Of a stretch of 64,000 bases of DNA, positions 12,201-22,857 are shown in pieces. The stretch is from positions 135,151 to 199,150 of the forward strand of contig VFIW01000111.1 of assembly GCA_006386115.1 (NCBI GenBank), read 5' to 3'. The position numbers and the translations under genes were made by a program. The notes under the pieces were generated by a model. That model was not told the DNA's origin, did not search any database, and saw only the letters and a list, made by a program, of their open reading frames with translations. Origin of the DNA: Globisporangium splendens. Taxonomy: Eukaryota; Oomycota; Peronosporomycetes; Pythiales; Pythiaceae. How positions within the stretch are numbered: position 1 is the stretch's first letter; the number at the start of each line of letters is the position of its first letter.

Positions 12201-13563
12201 CGAGATCCAGGGCCGCAAGATTCAGAACATCGTCGTGATCGTGTTTGCGACGATCCTGGCGTTCATCGTCGGCAGCTGGCAAGCGACGCTCGTGTTTCTT
12301 GCTGCGATTCCGTTCATTATCGCGACCATTATGATCGATCAGCGCACGTCGTGGTACACCGAGGAAGAAGGAGACCGGTCGCTCGCGACGGCAGGCCGCA
12401 TCGCCAACGAGATTATCCACAACGTGCAAACAATCACGGAGAACAATTTGCAGGAAACTGTGCTCGTCGAGTACCGGAAATCGCTTGACTTGCCGACCCG
12501 CGTGACGATCAAGACTGGGTACTCGACGGGTTTTGCGCTTGGCTTCAGTCAGTTCATCAAGTGGGTCGCGTACGCAGCGCTCCACTACTTCAGCGCGTTC
12601 TTCATTCGAAATGGGTCGACGACGTTCGCGTTGTTTTACCGCACGATGAACTTGATGAACGTCGCGGCGCTCTGTATTGACGAAACCGCAACGTTTATCG
12701 GCGACGAGAAGACGGCCAAGATCGCAGCGGGGCGTATTTTCACGCTCATCGAAAACAAACCCGATGTCGATGTCGACGCGTTAGGCGAGAAGCTCGGCGA
12801 CCAATTCTCAGGTGCCATCGACATCTCGAGCGCAGAATTCGCGTACCCACTGAACCCGGACGCTCACGTGCTCACGAATTATAACCTGAGCGTGACTGGT
12901 GGCAAGACGACGGTGCTCATGGGTGGAAGCGATGCTGGCAAGTCAACGCTCATGCAGTTGCTGCTCCGTCTGTACGACGTGACTGACGGTAATATCGAGA
13001 TCGGTGGGACTCCGATCCAGCGTCTGGACGTGCGATGGCTTCGCTCCAAGGTCGCGTTCGTAAGCCAGGACCCGATGCTGTTCCGCATGTCGGTGCTGGA
13101 GAATATCCGACTCGGACGCCCCAACGCGACGCTTGACGAGGTGATCCGCGTGTGTGAGATGGTCGATGCCGATGCATTTGTCCAGGAGTTTCCTGATGGC
13201 TATGAGACACTTGTGGACACGGAAAAGTTCTCGCGTGGCCAGAAGCAGCGCATTGCTATTGCACGTGCGCTGATCTTGAATCCGCGCATCCTGCTTCTAG
13301 ATGACGCGACCAGTGCCCTGGATAAGGACAGTCGCGCGCGCGTGAACGAGACGCTCGTGAACTGGGAGATGACTCAGGGCGGGACGATCCTTGCGGTGAC
13401 CGAAGATATGGAGATTGTGGAACGAGCCAACAGCATCGCGGTTGCCGAGAAGGGTACTGTGATCGAGAATGGAACGCACGAGGAGCTCCTGCGCATCCGT
13501 GGCGGCGTGTACGCGACCACAAACAAGCGCAAGAGCGGCCTTGACCCCATGACCGAGTTGTAA
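9213..13563 (+). CDS. ABCB-type (P-glycoprotein-like) full transporter
   Basis: Two exons, 9213-9606 and 9680-13563, joined across a 73-nt GT-AG intron in matching phase, give about 1425 residues. The layout is TMD1-NBD1-TMD2-NBD2, as in eukaryotic multidrug exporters of about 1300 residues, with a longer N-terminus. NBD1 has Walker A GPSGGGKS (about 472-479), Walker B LLLDE (E601) and an H-loop His (H634), but its signature is LLAAGQ (575-580). NBD2 has Walker A GGSDAGKS (1213-1220) and signature FSRGQ (1315-1319). Its Walker B ends in DD (D1340 replaces the usual Glu), and the H-loop position reads TED, with Glu1373 replacing His. The degenerate NBD2 Walker B and H-loop pair with the odd NBD1 signature in one composite ATP site. 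It is likely a plasma or vacuolar membrane exporter; the substrate is unknown. Confidence 0.9.
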
Positions 13564-13585
13564 GAGAGAGAGAGAGAGAGAGAGA
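13563..13585. repeat. (GA)n microsatellite overlapping the transporter stop region
   Basis: About eleven GA units begin directly at the TAA stop codon of the ABC transporter, so they lie at the very start of its 3' UTR. Confidence 0.9.
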
Positions 13586-13861
13586 TCCGTAGATAGATGC
13601 GCAAAACTGGTTTAAGCAAAAGTAGAGTGGGTGTGTGACCACAGCCATAATAAATAGAGATCAAATTACAAACAAGGACGCAAATGGTTGGGGATTCTTT
13701 GTCAAGAAGAGATGCATGGAAGCTACATTATTGGTTAGGAAACAGAATATATCAGCCAGCCATCAAACAAGGATGCATTTGTTTGGCAGATGTAAAAACG
13801 TAATTTAGCATGAAGTATGACGATTTTGATGTCTTCTGAAAGCGACTGGAAGTAGGAGATA

Positions 13862-14105
13862 CTAAGCCTTACGAGGCGAGAGCTCAAGCTCACGCATGTC
13901 CATGACTTGGGCGTTGCTCTTGCGCTTGTTGAGCACAGCGGCAGCGACGATCGCGACGAGTGTGGCAGCCCCAGCGACCAAACTAACGACGACACCGCCC
14001 GAAATTCCTCTGTTCGGCGAGTCGTCCTCAGTGGCTGACATGAACAGCAAGCGCAAGAGCAAGGCGCAATTCGTTGATCGCTCAGCCTTGGAGCTTTCTC
14101 CTTAA
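13862..14105. pseudogene. Head-to-head relics of a membrane-anchored protein tail (imperfect inverted repeat)
   Basis: On the minus strand, 13862-14062 encodes a Gly/Val/Ala-rich membrane span followed by a basic tail with KRKSNAQ and ending ELELSPRKA. On the plus strand, 14040-14105 encodes a related tail with KRKSKAQ ending ALELSP and a stop. The two tails are about 65 bp each, point away from each other and are separated by about 110 bp. The minus frame reads backwards through the plus copy at its N-terminus, so no intact start is left. This looks like an inverted duplication of the 3' end of a surface-protein gene. Its overall style (membrane span plus basic tail) is like the broken gene at 7588-8058. 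Confidence 0.45.
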
Positions 14106-16221
14106 ACCAAGCAGCTCTGCAGTGACCACTTTGTTGAAGATTCCCACCACTCAACATTTCACTGTCTTACTGCATACAACTTGCTGCACAGTAGTGTCGT
14201 GCCTCATTTTCGGAAACAAAATCCCATGAATGAACTCCGTCTATTTTTCGTACTTGTATCTTTGCTGCTGTTGTTTCTCATCAGATCCTTTCTCACTTGC
14301 ACAGGAATTTGTTTACTCTTTCTGCTACCACTTGATTTGGTTTTCCTGCGTGCAACAGCCCTCTAAGACAGCCTCGGGCATTGTCACAGGGCAACTCATA
14401 CGCAGCAAGCGTTTGTTGGACGTAGGTCGGATCGTATGTGTGCGATTTTGGTTATGATGTTGTCTTCGTTGAGACCTGGCGCCACCATAGTAACTCTTGT
14501 ACTCTCGCGCTCGACAAGATTTCGAATTGCCTAGTACAGGAGCTGCTTGACCTCCTCGCGGTATTTTGTTGGCCGCTAAACGCGCTTTTTAACAGTAAAA
14601 AAAAAAAAAGCATCCTCAGCTCGGCATTTTATGCCGTATTTTACGAGTTGGATCTTATCAACCCATGTCGACCCAAATTCTCGTTTTGTGGACTTTTGTG
14701 TGTGATTGGAAAGAAAGAATCTCGAAAAAAGTTGGATTCGCGATCCAACACTCGAGCCAATTTTACCCATTCTATCCAACAAATTCAAGAGAAACATAAA
14801 TTGCCAAGTGGGTCCACCAGACGAGCGTGACATCATTCGAGTCTCCACTTGGCAGTCGAGGCAGTGGCCGGTAACGAATCTGCCAGTCCTGAAGCTAAAG
14901 AGGCGACCATAATGACACGTGGAGTGCAAGTTCAGGTTCCTATTTCATTGGTGCTGAGTGAGTCTAGGGACGAGGATGGAGCGATTGGGGAGTTCAGAAA
15001 TAAAGTTGGGACTGAGAAAGATCTCGTGATTCGAGTGGACACTGAAAACACGCGATCGAGTCAGCGCAAAATGAGCTGTTTGTCTCTCGAAGCGCGACTA
15101 CCTACAATGCGCAGAAAAGGAGCATTTCCATAAACCATCTGCTGGAAGAGGAGGGGCTTTCCCATATCAGAACTTGAACTCTTGGTGCTCTCAAAATGGT
15201 CATATGTACTACACATGGAAGCATATTGATTTAGAGGTACCTTATTCGCTGTATGTGGATGTGAACGTATGCTACGGTACTCTATGCCATCAACGTATGG
15301 AGTTTAACGTACTTATCCGGATGCTGCGGGGCTGTGGGTACGTGCGTGCGTGCAGTCGCTTGCAGCAAGTTGCGTTTGCAGGCACAGTGCGAACTTACTG
15401 CGTGGAAGGAATGTTCCATACAAGCGACCAGCAAGCGCATGCAAAGCAAAAAAAAGAAACGGAAGCTCTGGCCTCTCTCGTGTGTCCTGCTGCCCATAGT
15501 CAGCACGACCCACTTGCAGTTTGCGCCTCTGACAGACCTGTTTGCAGCATTCATCGCAAGCGTGTGTGTCTGGCGTGCACAAAGAAAGACGAGCCTTTGT
15601 CACGGGATCTTTTGCTGCGGTTGCGGGTTGTGTTGCAGCAGGGGAGGGGGGACCAACCAACAAATCCGAACCTTGCGACGCTCCTGACTGCCTGTTGCAG
15701 CAGCGACAAATCATTTGCTCGCTTGCAGTGGGGGAAGACAATCGGCAAGACAAGCAAGAGGTGGCGCGTAGTGTGTTTGCTGTGGGTGTCCCATACACCA
15801 TTTGCCAAAGCGCTTTCATTCAGCAAGAGCGCGAGTGGATAGACTCGCCGGCGCCGGTGTTGACGCGTCGTTGCGGCGTTGCTACGAGGGGCTTGCTTGT
15901 GCTGTTTGCGGACATCTGCAGCTTGTTGCGGTCGTGTTGTCTGGTAGGTGGTGCGCATTTTGCGTATTTTGTATTCTCCAGTTTGCAATTTCGACGCGCT
16001 ACGCTTGACACGTTTGTGCGTTTGCTGAAAGGTTGGCGAGCTACGTTTGACAAGTTGTGTTGTTGCCGTGTTTGCGAACAGCTACGTTCGAGTCGTCGAG
16101 TGACTGGCTGAGACCGAGCGAGTGGATCCCTTCAAAAGATCGCGCAGTTGTCACCTTGGCAGACGACGCATAACGCTGCAGCCAAACACCAGACAGAACC
16201 ATCACTCTGGATCCGTAAATC
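14106..16221. other. Intergenic / 5' region of the myotubularin gene
   Basis: Several open frames of 60-220 codons overlap on both strands, but none shows a domain, signal peptide or clear coding bias. From about 15330 to 16080 the plus strand is unusually rich in TTGC and TTTGC words, which keeps several frames open and may be promoter or 5' UTR sequence. A tract of A residues lies near 14597-14610. Confidence 0.5.
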
Positions 16222-19200
16222 ATGATCATCAAGATCGTGCGCGCCGAGAACCTGCCGGCGTCCGACGTGAACGGCACGAGCGACCCGTTCGTCAAGGTGC
16301 TCTACGACGGCAAGGAGGTCGCGGCGACGCCCAAGATCAAGCGCGACCTCAACCCGCGCTGGGACGCCGTCGTGTCCTTCCCGCTCATGGCTTCGAGCGC
16401 GCTCTACGTCACGCTCGAGGTCTGGGACCGCGACGAATTGTCGGCCAATGACCTGCTCGGCGCGCTGCGCGTACCATTTCCCGACTGGCGCGTCCACGTC
16501 GACGAGTATGTGAAGAAGCAACAGCTCGAGCGCCAGCGAACACAGACAGCTGCGCAACAGAAGACGCTGCAGCTCCGCGACACGTGGCAGAAACACCAGA
16601 GTAGCGGCAGCAATGATCTTATCAGCAGCTTTGGCAATGGCGGCATGGAGCTGCAGCGCAAAAGTCAATCACTCAACTCGCAGCGTTCGATACTGCAAGA
16701 CGGCGACGCCCTGCTGCGCGCGTCGTACGGATCGAGTGCGAATATCCTGGCGTCGTCCATCGAGAGTCTGGCGATTCCCGAAATTACGACCATCAAGCCC
16801 GTGTTGATCTGGTCGCGGCTGATCAAAGGCACAATCGCGCAGGGCCGCATCCTGTGCTCGATTCAGTACGAAGAGGACGATCTCAAGTACCTCGTGAATG
16901 AGCCGTACGGCACGAACATCCAGGACGTGTTCCTGCCGCAGAACCCGCGCTTCAAGCAGGAGTATTGCCACTTGCCGCGAAGTTGGCACCCGGACTTCGC
17001 GGTGCGGCAGCAAGAGCTCTCAGCGATGCACGCCGGCGTCCCGAAAGACTGTTTGTTCCCGTGGCATGAGAAGATTCTGCACATGGTCGAAGAAGTCGCT
17101 GTGACGTTCCACGTGAACGAATCCAATCAGGGCGTGCTCGCGACGCTCGTGCTGACCAACTACCGCGTCTGGTTCGTGCCGTACAAACGCGTTAAGGGAC
17201 TAATCCACGAGGACGTGCACACGATCCCGATCGGCAAGATCCTCAAGGCGACCATCACGCAGCAGAAGCGCAGCAACTTCAACAACGTGGCGGTGCTCGA
17301 GTTGGAAAACATGGACGCGGGTCACTACCGCGTCACACTGTCGCCGATCTCGCGACTCCGTGAGTCCGTGCGCGACAAGTACTCGCGCGACGCTGAGGCT
17401 AAGCGGATCAAGGAATTGTACAACCTGGTGGCCGAGATGGAGTGGCTGCGTCTGGAAAACAGCTTTTGCGCAACGACGGACTTGAACCACACGATCGCCG
17501 ATGAGGAGGAAGAGAAGGACGAAGACGATCTCCGATATTACACGCCACGTCCAGGCGGTGCTGCACGACCACCAGCACTCTCGCGGGCTATGACGGAACA
17601 GATCGGACGAGCTACCGCGGGCACGAAAGCACAAACCTCATTCCGAGCGACGGCATCTGCTGCAGGAAACAGCAAACCAGCAAACGGGGTGAGTCCTTTG
17701 AGCAACTCGCTCCAGTACAAGCATCAGCACAGCGCCTCACCGTCATTCCCAGCTACTAGCAACAAATCCTCCTCGGGACCGTACCATTTCGCGGGCAAGC
17801 GACGCATTCAGTACCATGCCGAGCGTGAATTCCGTCGTCAGGGCGTGTTCAACCACCCACGATGGCGGCATTTTGATAAAAACGACAAGTACGCGATCTG
17901 CGCGACGTACCCGAACTTCCTCGTCGTTCCCGCCAGCCTCAGCGACGACATCATTTCCGAGGCGTCTCGCTTTCGCAGCAAAAACCGGTTTCCCGCACTA
18001 ACGTGGATCCATCCACGCACGGGTGCGCCATTGTGTCGAAGTAGTCAGCCGAACACAGGCGTGCTGCGTAGCACAAACCAGTACGACAAAGGACTGATCT
18101 GGGCGATCCGCGACGCCGCAATCCCCGCCGAGGCTGCGTGGAAATCGCCCAACGCGTTGCCGAAGAAGAGCAGCGTGCTCCACATCGTCGACGCGCGACC
18201 AGAGCTCAATGCCAAGAGCAATGCGTTGACGGGCAAAGGTCACGAATCTACGAGGCAATACGACCGCGACGGCACGCCCATGGCGTCGATCACGTTCATG
18301 GGCATCGACAACATCCACGTCGTACGCAGTTCGTTTGCGGGTCTGGTGCAGGCGCTCTACGATGTCGAAGACGCGAATTTCTTTGGCGCTGTGCAGAAAA
18401 GCCGCTGGCTCGAACACGTCTGCAACATCCTGCAAGGTGCGTCCGAGGTCGCGATGCACCTGGAACGCGGTGACGCTGTGCTTGTGCACTGCAGTGACGG
18501 CTGGGATCGTACGGCGCAGCTCTCGGCGCTCGCACAGCTGATGCTCGATCCGTACTACCGCACGCTTGAAGGGTTTGCGATTCTCGTCGAGAAGGACTGG
18601 TGCTCGTTCGGGCACATGTTCAAGAAACGCTGTGGTCACCCGACGTCGGACCAGACATCACCAATTTTCCCGCAATTCCTCGACGCCGTGTACCAACTGA
18701 CGCTGCAGTTTCCGACGCATTTCCAGTTCAACGAGCTCTTTCTGTCGACTGTCGCTGAAGCCGTGTACTCGTCGTGGCATGGTACGTTCCAGGCCAACTC
18801 GGAGCGCGAGCGACGCGCGTTTTTGGACAAAGTCGCGACCGTGAGCGTCTGGGACGTCATTCGCGCGTCCACAGATCAGTTCCTGAATCCTCTGTTTATC
18901 GGTGCCGAGACGACGCGAAGCGGTCAGTTGCGCATGGAGCCCATGGTCCCCGTGTGCCGTGTTCGGCTCATGCAGCTGTGGAGCAGCCAGTATCAAAAAG
19001 CGATCAGCCACATGCGGTTGCAGCAGCGCGAATTCGAGATGCTGTCGTTGATCCGACAGCAAGAGACTGAATTGTCAAGACTTTACGCGGTGCTGACGGA
19101 CGAGCAGCAGCAGGAATTGCGTGCCTTCCAGCTACGATCGGACATTGCAAGCCTCGCACGGAGCATGAACCTCGAGTACCCTGAGTTAGCCGACGACGAC

Positions 19201-20367
19201 GAAGAAGAATCGAAAGAAGGAGATAGTTTCGCCTCGGTCGTCACGCGCTCGATCTCGGGGACAAAATCGAACGGCAAGCGCGCGATGGCAGCCTCGGTTG
19301 ATTTCCACGATCTGGTGAGCATGGCGACTGCTGCGGCTGCGAACCAATCGTCATCGAACGGGAGTTCTGTGACTCAAGACCAACAACACTCAGAGTTGTC
19401 ATCTTCGGCAGCAGCAGGAGCTCTAGGTGCTCCCACGTCCCAGAGTTCCAACGTTCCAAATGCGCGTCGCCGGAAGTCGATCACGAGTCGTTCGCGGAGC
19501 AACAGCCTCAAGCTGAAGAACAGCATTCTGAATATGATGGGTCAAATGACAGGTTCGCATGAGAATGGTGGAGCTCCAGACAGTTCTGCTACCTCTGGCG
19601 CCGTTGCTGCTGCAGCCGTAACACCAGCTCCAGTCGTGTCTACCGTTGCTACCACTCGGTCCAACCATGGCAACTCACCGGATCGTCAGCAGAAGCAACA
19701 AGGATGGCCACGACAACGCCCCCATGACGCGTCGCGGCGCGAGATCCATCGCCTGGAGGAACAATTGGCCAAGATGACCTACCAGATCGTCATCAAAGAA
19801 GACGACGCAAAGGCAACGTTGCGGCGGTTCAGGCAGTTCAACTACAACCTTCCTGACAGTGTTGCTGGTCTCGAGTACGACAGCGGGTCGCCGACACACA
19901 ACGACAGAGGAATGTATCACCAGCGGTCGAGCCATCGCAACCGCAACAGTAGCAACTCGGAGCGCTTCAACTCGCCGAACGGGATCTCGCCATCTTCGTC
20001 TTCGTCACAGGGATCGACGTCATCGTCGGCGTCTGGGGCGCAGATGAATGGCAGGCTGAATGAGCAATCGTCGTCTACGATGAGTTTCCTCCCTGGCAGC
20101 TCGCCGCTTCTCACGGGGAACTGCGTCGTGGCCGCTGGATCCTTCCGCAACTCGCAGCCCGTGTGGGAGCGTGACGGCGATGCACCGTGCTGCAAGCGGT
20201 GCAAAAAGAAGTTCAAGACGTTTTACCGCAATCGACACCATTGCCGTTGCTGTGGATACGTTTTCTGTGGCCGATGCACGAGCAACCGCATGAATCTGCC
20301 AGAGTTTGGATACCACGACGTCGTGCGCGTATGCAATATCTGCTACAACTCTGGCGAAGACGGGTAG
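16222..20367 (+). CDS. C2-GRAM-myotubularin-FYVE phosphoinositide 3-phosphatase
   Basis: A single uninterrupted exon of 1381 codons. An N-terminal C2 domain (residues about 1-95, motifs DPFVKV and NPRWD) is followed by a GRAM/PH-like region (about 200-400) and a myotubularin phosphatase core (about 510-880). The active-site loop CSDGWDR is complete (Cys757 to Arg763), so catalytic activity is expected, unlike dead family members. A low-complexity Ser/Gln/Asn-rich linker follows. The protein ends in a FYVE finger (about 1315-1378) with the RHHCR motif and eight metal-binding cysteines/histidines. Myotubularins remove the D3 phosphate from PI3P and PI(3,5)P2. The FYVE finger should target it to PI3P-rich endosomes, and C2 may add calcium or lipid control. 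The stop lies only 20 bp from the convergent neighbour. Confidence 0.93.
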   Translation: MIIKIVRAENLPASDVNGTSDPFVKVLYDGKEVAATPKIKRDLNPRWDAVVSFPLMASSALYVTLEVWDRDELSANDLLGALRVPFPDWRVHVDEYVKKQQLERQRTQTAAQQKTLQLRDTWQKHQSSGSNDLISSFGNGGMELQRKSQSLNSQRSILQDGDALLRASYGSSANILASSIESLAIPEITTIKPVLIWSRLIKGTIAQGRILCSIQYEEDDLKYLVNEPYGTNIQDVFLPQNPRFKQEYCHLPRSWHPDFAVRQQELSAMHAGVPKDCLFPWHEKILHMVEEVAVTFHVNESNQGVLATLVLTNYRVWFVPYKRVKGLIHEDVHTIPIGKILKATITQQKRSNFNNVAVLELENMDAGHYRVTLSPISRLRESVRDKYSRDAEAKRIKELYNLVAEMEWLRLENSFCATTDLNHTIADEEEEKDEDDLRYYTPRPGGAARPPALSRAMTEQIGRATAGTKAQTSFRATASAAGNSKPANGVSPLSNSLQYKHQHSASPSFPATSNKSSSGPYHFAGKRRIQYHAEREFRRQGVFNHPRWRHFDKNDKYAICATYPNFLVVPASLSDDIISEASRFRSKNRFPALTWIHPRTGAPLCRSSQPNTGVLRSTNQYDKGLIWAIRDAAIPAEAAWKSPNALPKKSSVLHIVDARPELNAKSNALTGKGHESTRQYDRDGTPMASITFMGIDNIHVVRSSFAGLVQALYDVEDANFFGAVQKSRWLEHVCNILQGASEVAMHLERGDAVLVHCSDGWDRTAQLSALAQLMLDPYYRTLEGFAILVEKDWCSFGHMFKKRCGHPTSDQTSPIFPQFLDAVYQLTLQFPTHFQFNELFLSTVAEAVYSSWHGTFQANSERERRAFLDKVATVSVWDVIRASTDQFLNPLFIGAETTRSGQLRMEPMVPVCRVRLMQLWSSQYQKAISHMRLQQREFEMLSLIRQQETELSRLYAVLTDEQQQELRAFQLRSDIASLARSMNLEYPELADDDEEESKEGDSFASVVTRSISGTKSNGKRAMAASVDFHDLVSMATAAAANQSSSNGSSVTQDQQHSELSSSAAAGALGAPTSQSSNVPNARRRKSITSRSRSNSLKLKNSILNMMGQMTGSHENGGAPDSSATSGAVAAAAVTPAPVVSTVATTRSNHGNSPDRQQKQQGWPRQRPHDASRREIHRLEEQLAKMTYQIVIKEDDAKATLRRFRQFNYNLPDSVAGLEYDSGSPTHNDRGMYHQRSSHRNRNSSNSERFNSPNGISPSSSSSQGSTSSSASGAQMNGRLNEQSSSTMSFLPGSSPLLTGNCVVAAGSFRNSQPVWERDGDAPCCKRCKKKFKTFYRNRHHCRCCGYVFCGRCTSNRMNLPEFGYHDVVRVCNICYNSGEDG

Positions 20368-20387
20368 TTAGTTTACACAATGAGAGA

Positions 20388-21346
20388 TCAGCACAAGATC
20401 ACAAGAAAGTTAGTCGGTAAGGAAGCAGTAGGTAGTGGAGGAGCGCGTTGGGCACAAGCAGGCGAGGTTGTTTTGGCAGGTGCACTAGAGTAATTGGGTA
20501 TAATACCTTGTTTTCCTTGATAAGCTGCCTTGTTCCGCAGCAAAAGCTGCCGATTGCCGTGCTGGTATGCAGTTCTCGGTGTAAACGCAGGCGACAAGCG
20601 AGCCGATGCCAACGAGTGACGATCGTCTTCTGCGACAGGGTTGATCAATGTCAGTGGCATGGGTCTTGGCGGCTTTCGCAGGCACAGCGCGTTGGGTGGA
20701 GACCCAATTCCAGGTACTCCTCCGATTTGTTTCCCCGTTGGTGGACCAATGGCAAACTTGGTCTCAAACTGCAGTCGCTGGCTTTGCTTCTCTTGCATGG
20801 CTGTCCTCGGTGATACCTTCGCCAGCAGCACTGGGAACGCACCACGGAACTATATTTACACGGAATATCACGACGACAGCAACGCAAAAATGATGCTCTT
20901 GCTGCCGCAATCACGTTCAGCTCCACTATTGCGCGTAGACGTACTCGTTCGGGTGAATACGCGCCAGGTCCTCGGATCTCCTTGTTCTCGTGATAGCCAT
21001 CCACCTGGTTGAACCGCGGTGTCGCCGATTTCAGAGCCGACACAGTGTTGCCTTTCATTTGCACGTGCTGTGCCAGCTCCTGCGACGCGTGCACATCGTA
21101 AAAGTGGTTGACGGTCGCGATAGGAGTTGGATTCACGTCACGCTCGTGCCTAAACAACGAAAAGCAGTAGCAGATCAGATCAAATAATCAAAAAGCAAGC
21201 ACAATGCATGTTTGACAATGAAATGGATCAGTGTTCTCCATATACCTGTACAATGCGATCGTTTTGTTCTTCTGTGCGTTGACCGCCATGCTGTTCCATT
21301 CCTCTCGGAAACACAGCACCTCGCTCGTCTTAGCTAGACTTACCAT
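20388..21346 (-). CDS. Three-exon gene with STPGR/SHIPPO-like motif, probable flagellar microtubule protein
   Basis: No single long frame shows this gene; it appears on joining exons 21246-21346, 20945-21149 and 20388-20849 (minus strand). Both GT-AG introns (96 and 95 nt) agree in phase, giving about 255 residues. The first exon starts MVSLAKTSE and encodes a helical stretch. The second contains SATPRFN and, shortly after, RGPGAYSPE, which resembles the PGPGAY repeats of ODF3/SHIPPO ciliary proteins. The third has PGIGSPP and a Pro-rich, basic tail. The 3' boundary is less certain, as a further intron near 20510 is possible. The family assignment rests on these short motifs and is an inference. 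The gene is convergent with the myotubularin gene, 20 bp away. Confidence 0.55.
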
Positions 21347-21598
21347 CGTCTCGTGGACTGAAGACGGTCGTTCGGAACGGCGCGTACTGGCATTGTGCCT
21401 TCAGAACTCTGGACTCGCTTTGATTCCGCATCTGGAGAGGCAACATCTGCGGCAGCATCGTCTCTGACCTTCCAGTTGAGGCTGCGATGTCGTATTGGCA
21501 GCAGTATTGTTGCTATGTTTGCACTTTCCCGACACCAGCAACCACAAAGTTGAGTATCAGGACTCGAGGCGGTAAAATTAGCATTGTTCATCACCTAT

Positions 21599-22857
21599 CT
21601 ATACCTTATCTCTCTCATGAGCTGCTCCATTGTATGCCTTTTCGCATGGAATCGCAAAGCTCAGTGGCCATGGATCCGCAGGCGAGGCTGTGATCTTGCT
21701 CTGACTGTACTGTGCGTAAAACGCGCGTCGACTGGTTTGAGACTCGTTGGCGGACGAACAGTGCCACACGTTCGAGAGAAAGAAAACCACCGTGCCAGCG
21801 GGCACCAAAATAGGCGCCGACGCCATGGCTTCCAGAGTATCTTCGCTCTCATTTTCATCTCCTTCCCCGTTTTGTGGGTCCGATTGTGCCACAAGAGACG
21901 ATTGCGAGACAAAGCGCAAGGGTCCGTTCTCCAAAGTGACGCCATCCAAGGCGCACCACGCAGAGATGTATGGCGGAACCAACGCGCGATGCACGCACAT
22001 ACCGAGCTGCTCATCGTCGTCCCGGTGCCAGCGGAACTCGACTGCCGTTTGCGGCGGCTTGACCACGTAATGCTCGTTGAAAAACAGCAGCTCATGGGAA
22101 CCAGAGGTACAATCTTCCTCCGCGCCGCTGCTTCTCGCCATCAATTGGGCTGCGAACGACGGGAGTCGCTCAAACAAAAGCGTTTGTAACACGTCCTGAT
22201 TCCCACCAGTACGCAGTGCTGCGTGTTGCTCACTCCCACAGAGGCGTCCAAATTGCTTGGACCGCACGCGAAGGTACGCACTCGCATCGACCCGCGCAGC
22301 GGCGTCCTCACGCAGCTTATACACACAAAATAACAATCAAGACATGAAGAGCGTTAGCCCATCTACGTCGCTTACCTCACTATATAGACACATGTAAAGC
22401 TGCAACTTGTAAGCAATCGGTACCGGGTATTCCGCCATCACGTCCAGAACGCATCCCTGTGAGCAAAGCCAACGTGAGGCATATTATAGCATGGACCAAG
22501 GCTATATCCACAGCAACAGCATTGATGTATTGGTCGCAGTACCTGCTCGATCACCTGTGCCACTGCGTTCTCCTTCACTCGGTGGGCCTGATCGTACAGC
22601 AGCGCACACTCCTGCTGCAGAAACCGGAGCTCGTCGTCTGCCAACAGCTCCGAGAGCACGACGAAGCCGTGTGTAGCAAAGAACGTGATGTGCTCGCGGT
22701 TTAGACCCGCAGTCGCAGATGAAAATGGTGCCACTGTGGGCGATTGCGGCGCAGCGTATGCGGTTGCCGCGCGCTGCTTCCAGGGCCTCTCAGGACCGCC
22801 ATTGCCGTCGTCATTGACCTCCTCGTCATCTGCATGCGCGCGTTTGCTGTTCGTCAT
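21599..22857 (-). CDS. PhyH-family Fe(II)/2-oxoglutarate dioxygenase
   Basis: Minus-strand exons 22543-22857, 22376-22456 and 21599-22315 join in phase 0 across introns of 86 and 60 nt, giving about 370 residues. The N-terminal 40 residues are charged and probably disordered. The region with HGFVVLSELL matches the start of phytanoyl-CoA dioxygenase domains. The metal triad is visible as HRD in FRWHRDDDE (H229, D231) and the distal His in NVWHCSS; the 2-oxoglutarate-binding Arg is in SRRAFYAQYS. Between them an acidic insert of about 15 residues is present. The fold's ligands are complete, so it should be an active hydroxylase. The substrate is unknown: phytanoyl-CoA, another lipid or a small molecule are all possible. 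A longer frame extends upstream to 23151, but ATG 22857 starts the conserved part. Confidence 0.82.

Noticed and set aside
14849..15133. Plus-strand frame of 94 codons
   Set aside because: No domain, poor start context and isolated in intergenic DNA.
15174..15842. Open frame of 222 codons on the plus strand upstream of the myotubularin gene
   Set aside because: Composition follows the TTGC-rich tract, with overlapping open frames on both strands and no domain or signal peptide; more likely non-coding.
21340..21594. Minus-strand frame of 84 codons between the dioxygenase and the STPGR-like gene
   Set aside because: Ends in the first codons of the three-exon gene in another frame and shows no domain; treated as intergenic.
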